7,720 nucleotides of DNA from JBBITW01 sp037440525 (GTDB lineage Bacteria > Desulfobacterota > BSN033 > UBA1163), in assembly GCA_037440525.1 (NCBI GenBank), contig JBBITW010000165.1:1-7720 (forward strand), read 5' to 3'. Made by a program: the position numbers and the translations under genes. The notes under the pieces were generated by a model that did not search any database, was not told the origin of the DNA, and saw only the letters and a list, made by a program, of their open reading frames with translations. Below are positions 6,752-7,720 of the stretch, piece after piece. How positions within the stretch are numbered: the stretch's first letter is position 1; the number at the start of each line of letters is the position of its first letter.

Positions 6752-6792
6752 CCCCCTACCCAGGAAGCGTAGAAGAGGGATGGGGTGAGGGG
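6752..6792. repeat. GGGTGAGGGG-type repeat fragment before livF
   Basis: CCCCCTACCC at 6752-6761 and GGGATGGGGTGAGGGG at 6777-6792 form a degenerate inverted pair around a 15-base centre. They resemble the common dispersed repeat made of CCCCTCACCC and GGGTGAGGGG arms. The right arm supplies purine-rich sequence and a GTG (6785) in front of livF, so it affects how the livF start is called. A related arm lies after livF at 7647-7674 in the other orientation. Confidence 0.5.
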
Positions 6793-6805
6793 TGCTGAGG
6801 CTGTT

Positions 6806-7609
6806 ATGGAAGACAAAACCCTGCTTCAACTCAATAATATCAGTGTTGTTTACTCGGATGTGATTCAGGTACTGAAAGGGGTTTCACTTATCATTAAAAA
6901 AGGCCAGATTATATCACTTCTCGGAAGTAACGGTGCTGGGAAGACGACAACATTGAAAGCCATCTCAGGCCTTCTAAAACCTGAGAATGGAAAGGTGACC
7001 GAGGGATCCATCATATTTGAAGGCCATCCAATTCACAATTCAGCACCTGAATATATTACACGTCTTGGAATAATTCAGGTCTTAGAAGGCCGTCAACCCT
7101 TTAAATATCTGACTGTTGAAGAAAACCTCAGGGTTGGGACTGCCACAAGATGGGGAAAACCATATAAGAGTGATCTTGAGATGGTCTATCATTACTTTCC
7201 ACCTCTACTTGCCAGGAAAAATAGACTTGCAGGCTATTGCAGCGGTGGAGAGCTACAGATGCTCGTGATGGGGCGTGCATTGATGGCTCATCCAAAACTT
7301 CTCTTACTGGATGAACCCTCATTGGGATTGGCCCCATTTCTTGTAAGAGAGATCTTCGAGATTATAAAGAGAATCAATGAAGAGCAGGGAACAACAATTG
7401 CCCTGGTAGAGCAGAATGCAAATATGGCACTCCAGATTGCCCACTTTGGTTATGTGATGGAAAACGGAAAGATTGTTATGGAAGATATGGCCTCAAATTT
7501 GAGGGAGAATCCTGATGTGAAGGAATTTTATCTCGGGACTGCATCTTCAGGGGTATTAAAATCCTATAAAGATGTAAAGGCATATAAACGCCGAAAACGC
7601 TGGCTCTAA
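6806..7609 (+). CDS. livF: LIV/HAAT ABC transporter ATP-binding protein LivF
   Basis: Second cytoplasmic ATPase, 267 residues from this start. Walker A GSNGAGKTT is at 40-48, the signature is CSGGE at 145-149, Walker B ends in DEP at 169-171, and the switch residue is Gln203 in LVEQN. The Gln in place of His is normal for LivF and is the main mark separating it from LivG. The basic C-terminal tail SYKDVKAYKRRKRWL goes beyond the minimal LivF core and is of a type familiar from ligase-linked LIV clusters. I chose ATG 6806, with TGAGG at 6796-6800. An in-frame GTG at 6785 would add seven residues, but those are encoded by repeat-like sequence. It is the last gene of the string; no clear intrinsic terminator follows. 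Confidence 0.92.
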   Translation: MEDKTLLQLNNISVVYSDVIQVLKGVSLIIKKGQIISLLGSNGAGKTTTLKAISGLLKPENGKVTEGSIIFEGHPIHNSAPEYITRLGIIQVLEGRQPFKYLTVEENLRVGTATRWGKPYKSDLEMVYHYFPPLLARKNRLAGYCSGGELQMLVMGRALMAHPKLLLLDEPSLGLAPFLVREIFEIIKRINEEQGTTIALVEQNANMALQIAHFGYVMENGKIVMEDMASNLRENPDVKEFYLGTASSGVLKSYKDVKAYKRRKRWL

Positions 7610-7646
7610 TACGAGAGAAAAAGGGTTTCCTAACTGTCATATTATT

Positions 7647-7674
7647 CCCACCCCTCACCTTAATCCTCTCCCCT
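7647..7674 (-). repeat. CCCCTCACC-type repeat arm downstream of livF
   Basis: The reverse complement reads GGGGAGAGGATTAAGGTGAG followed by GGGTGGG, close to the right arm at 6777-6792. The two copies flank livF in opposite orientations. The stretch 7610-7646 shows no gene and no hairpin with a T-tract. Confidence 0.5.
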
Positions 7675-7709
7675 TGAGACTATTTCGCAACGAGGTGCAT
7701 GCCATGTTT

Positions 7710-7720
7710 GTCATTCCGAG
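7710..7720 (+). repeat. Start of another GTCATTCCGAG repeat unit, cut by the window edge
   Basis: GTCATTCCGAG is identical to the first 11 bases of the reverse complement of the unit at 2534-2559. Only the leading part is visible, so the length of this copy is unknown. It suggests that the same repeat family borders the cluster on its right side. Confidence 0.5.

Overview
The window holds one complete five-part ABC importer of the branched-chain amino acid / hydrophobic amino acid (LIV/HAAT) class with an AMP-forming acyl-CoA ligase in its middle. All genes are on the + strand. The order is substrate-binding protein (320-1528), ATPase LivG (1556-2383), acyl-CoA ligase (2683-4623), permease LivH (4761-5639), permease LivM (about 5665-6735) and ATPase LivF (about 6806-7609). 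The 3' end of an unidentified upstream gene occupies 1-135. No stable RNA gene, CRISPR array or transposase was seen.

The DNA is moderately AT-leaning, and the proteins look like those of an anaerobic, fatty-acid or aromatic-acid degrading Gram-negative bacterium, most plausibly a Desulfobacterota (former Deltaproteobacteria) or a metagenomic relative. This is inferred from the LIV-plus-ligase arrangement and from dispersed repeats that give 'HSERSEES'-like nonsense peptides when translated. No taxonomic marker gene is present.

The likely working model is this. The secreted binding protein captures a small carboxylate or amino acid in the periplasm. LivH and LivM form the membrane channel, driven by LivG and LivF. 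The ligase converts the imported acid to its CoA thioester, which traps it in the cell and commits it to degradation. The substrate cannot be read from the sequence; the ligase makes an organic acid (fatty, branched or aromatic) more likely than a free amino acid.

The most unusual part is between the genes. Three gaps of the gene string, plus the region after it, carry dispersed repeats of at least three kinds: a composite GTCATTGCGAG-type repeat block with near-perfect terminal inverted repeats and flanking 12-bp direct repeats (2383-2632), an AT-rich intergenic repeat ending in a TTTCG-rich segment (4629-4742), and CCCCTCACC / GGTGAGGGG-type repeats (6752-6792 and 7647-7674). A perfect 11-bp hairpin also lies inside the first codons of livG. 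The genes themselves look ordinary and intact, and I see no evidence of a new kind of system.
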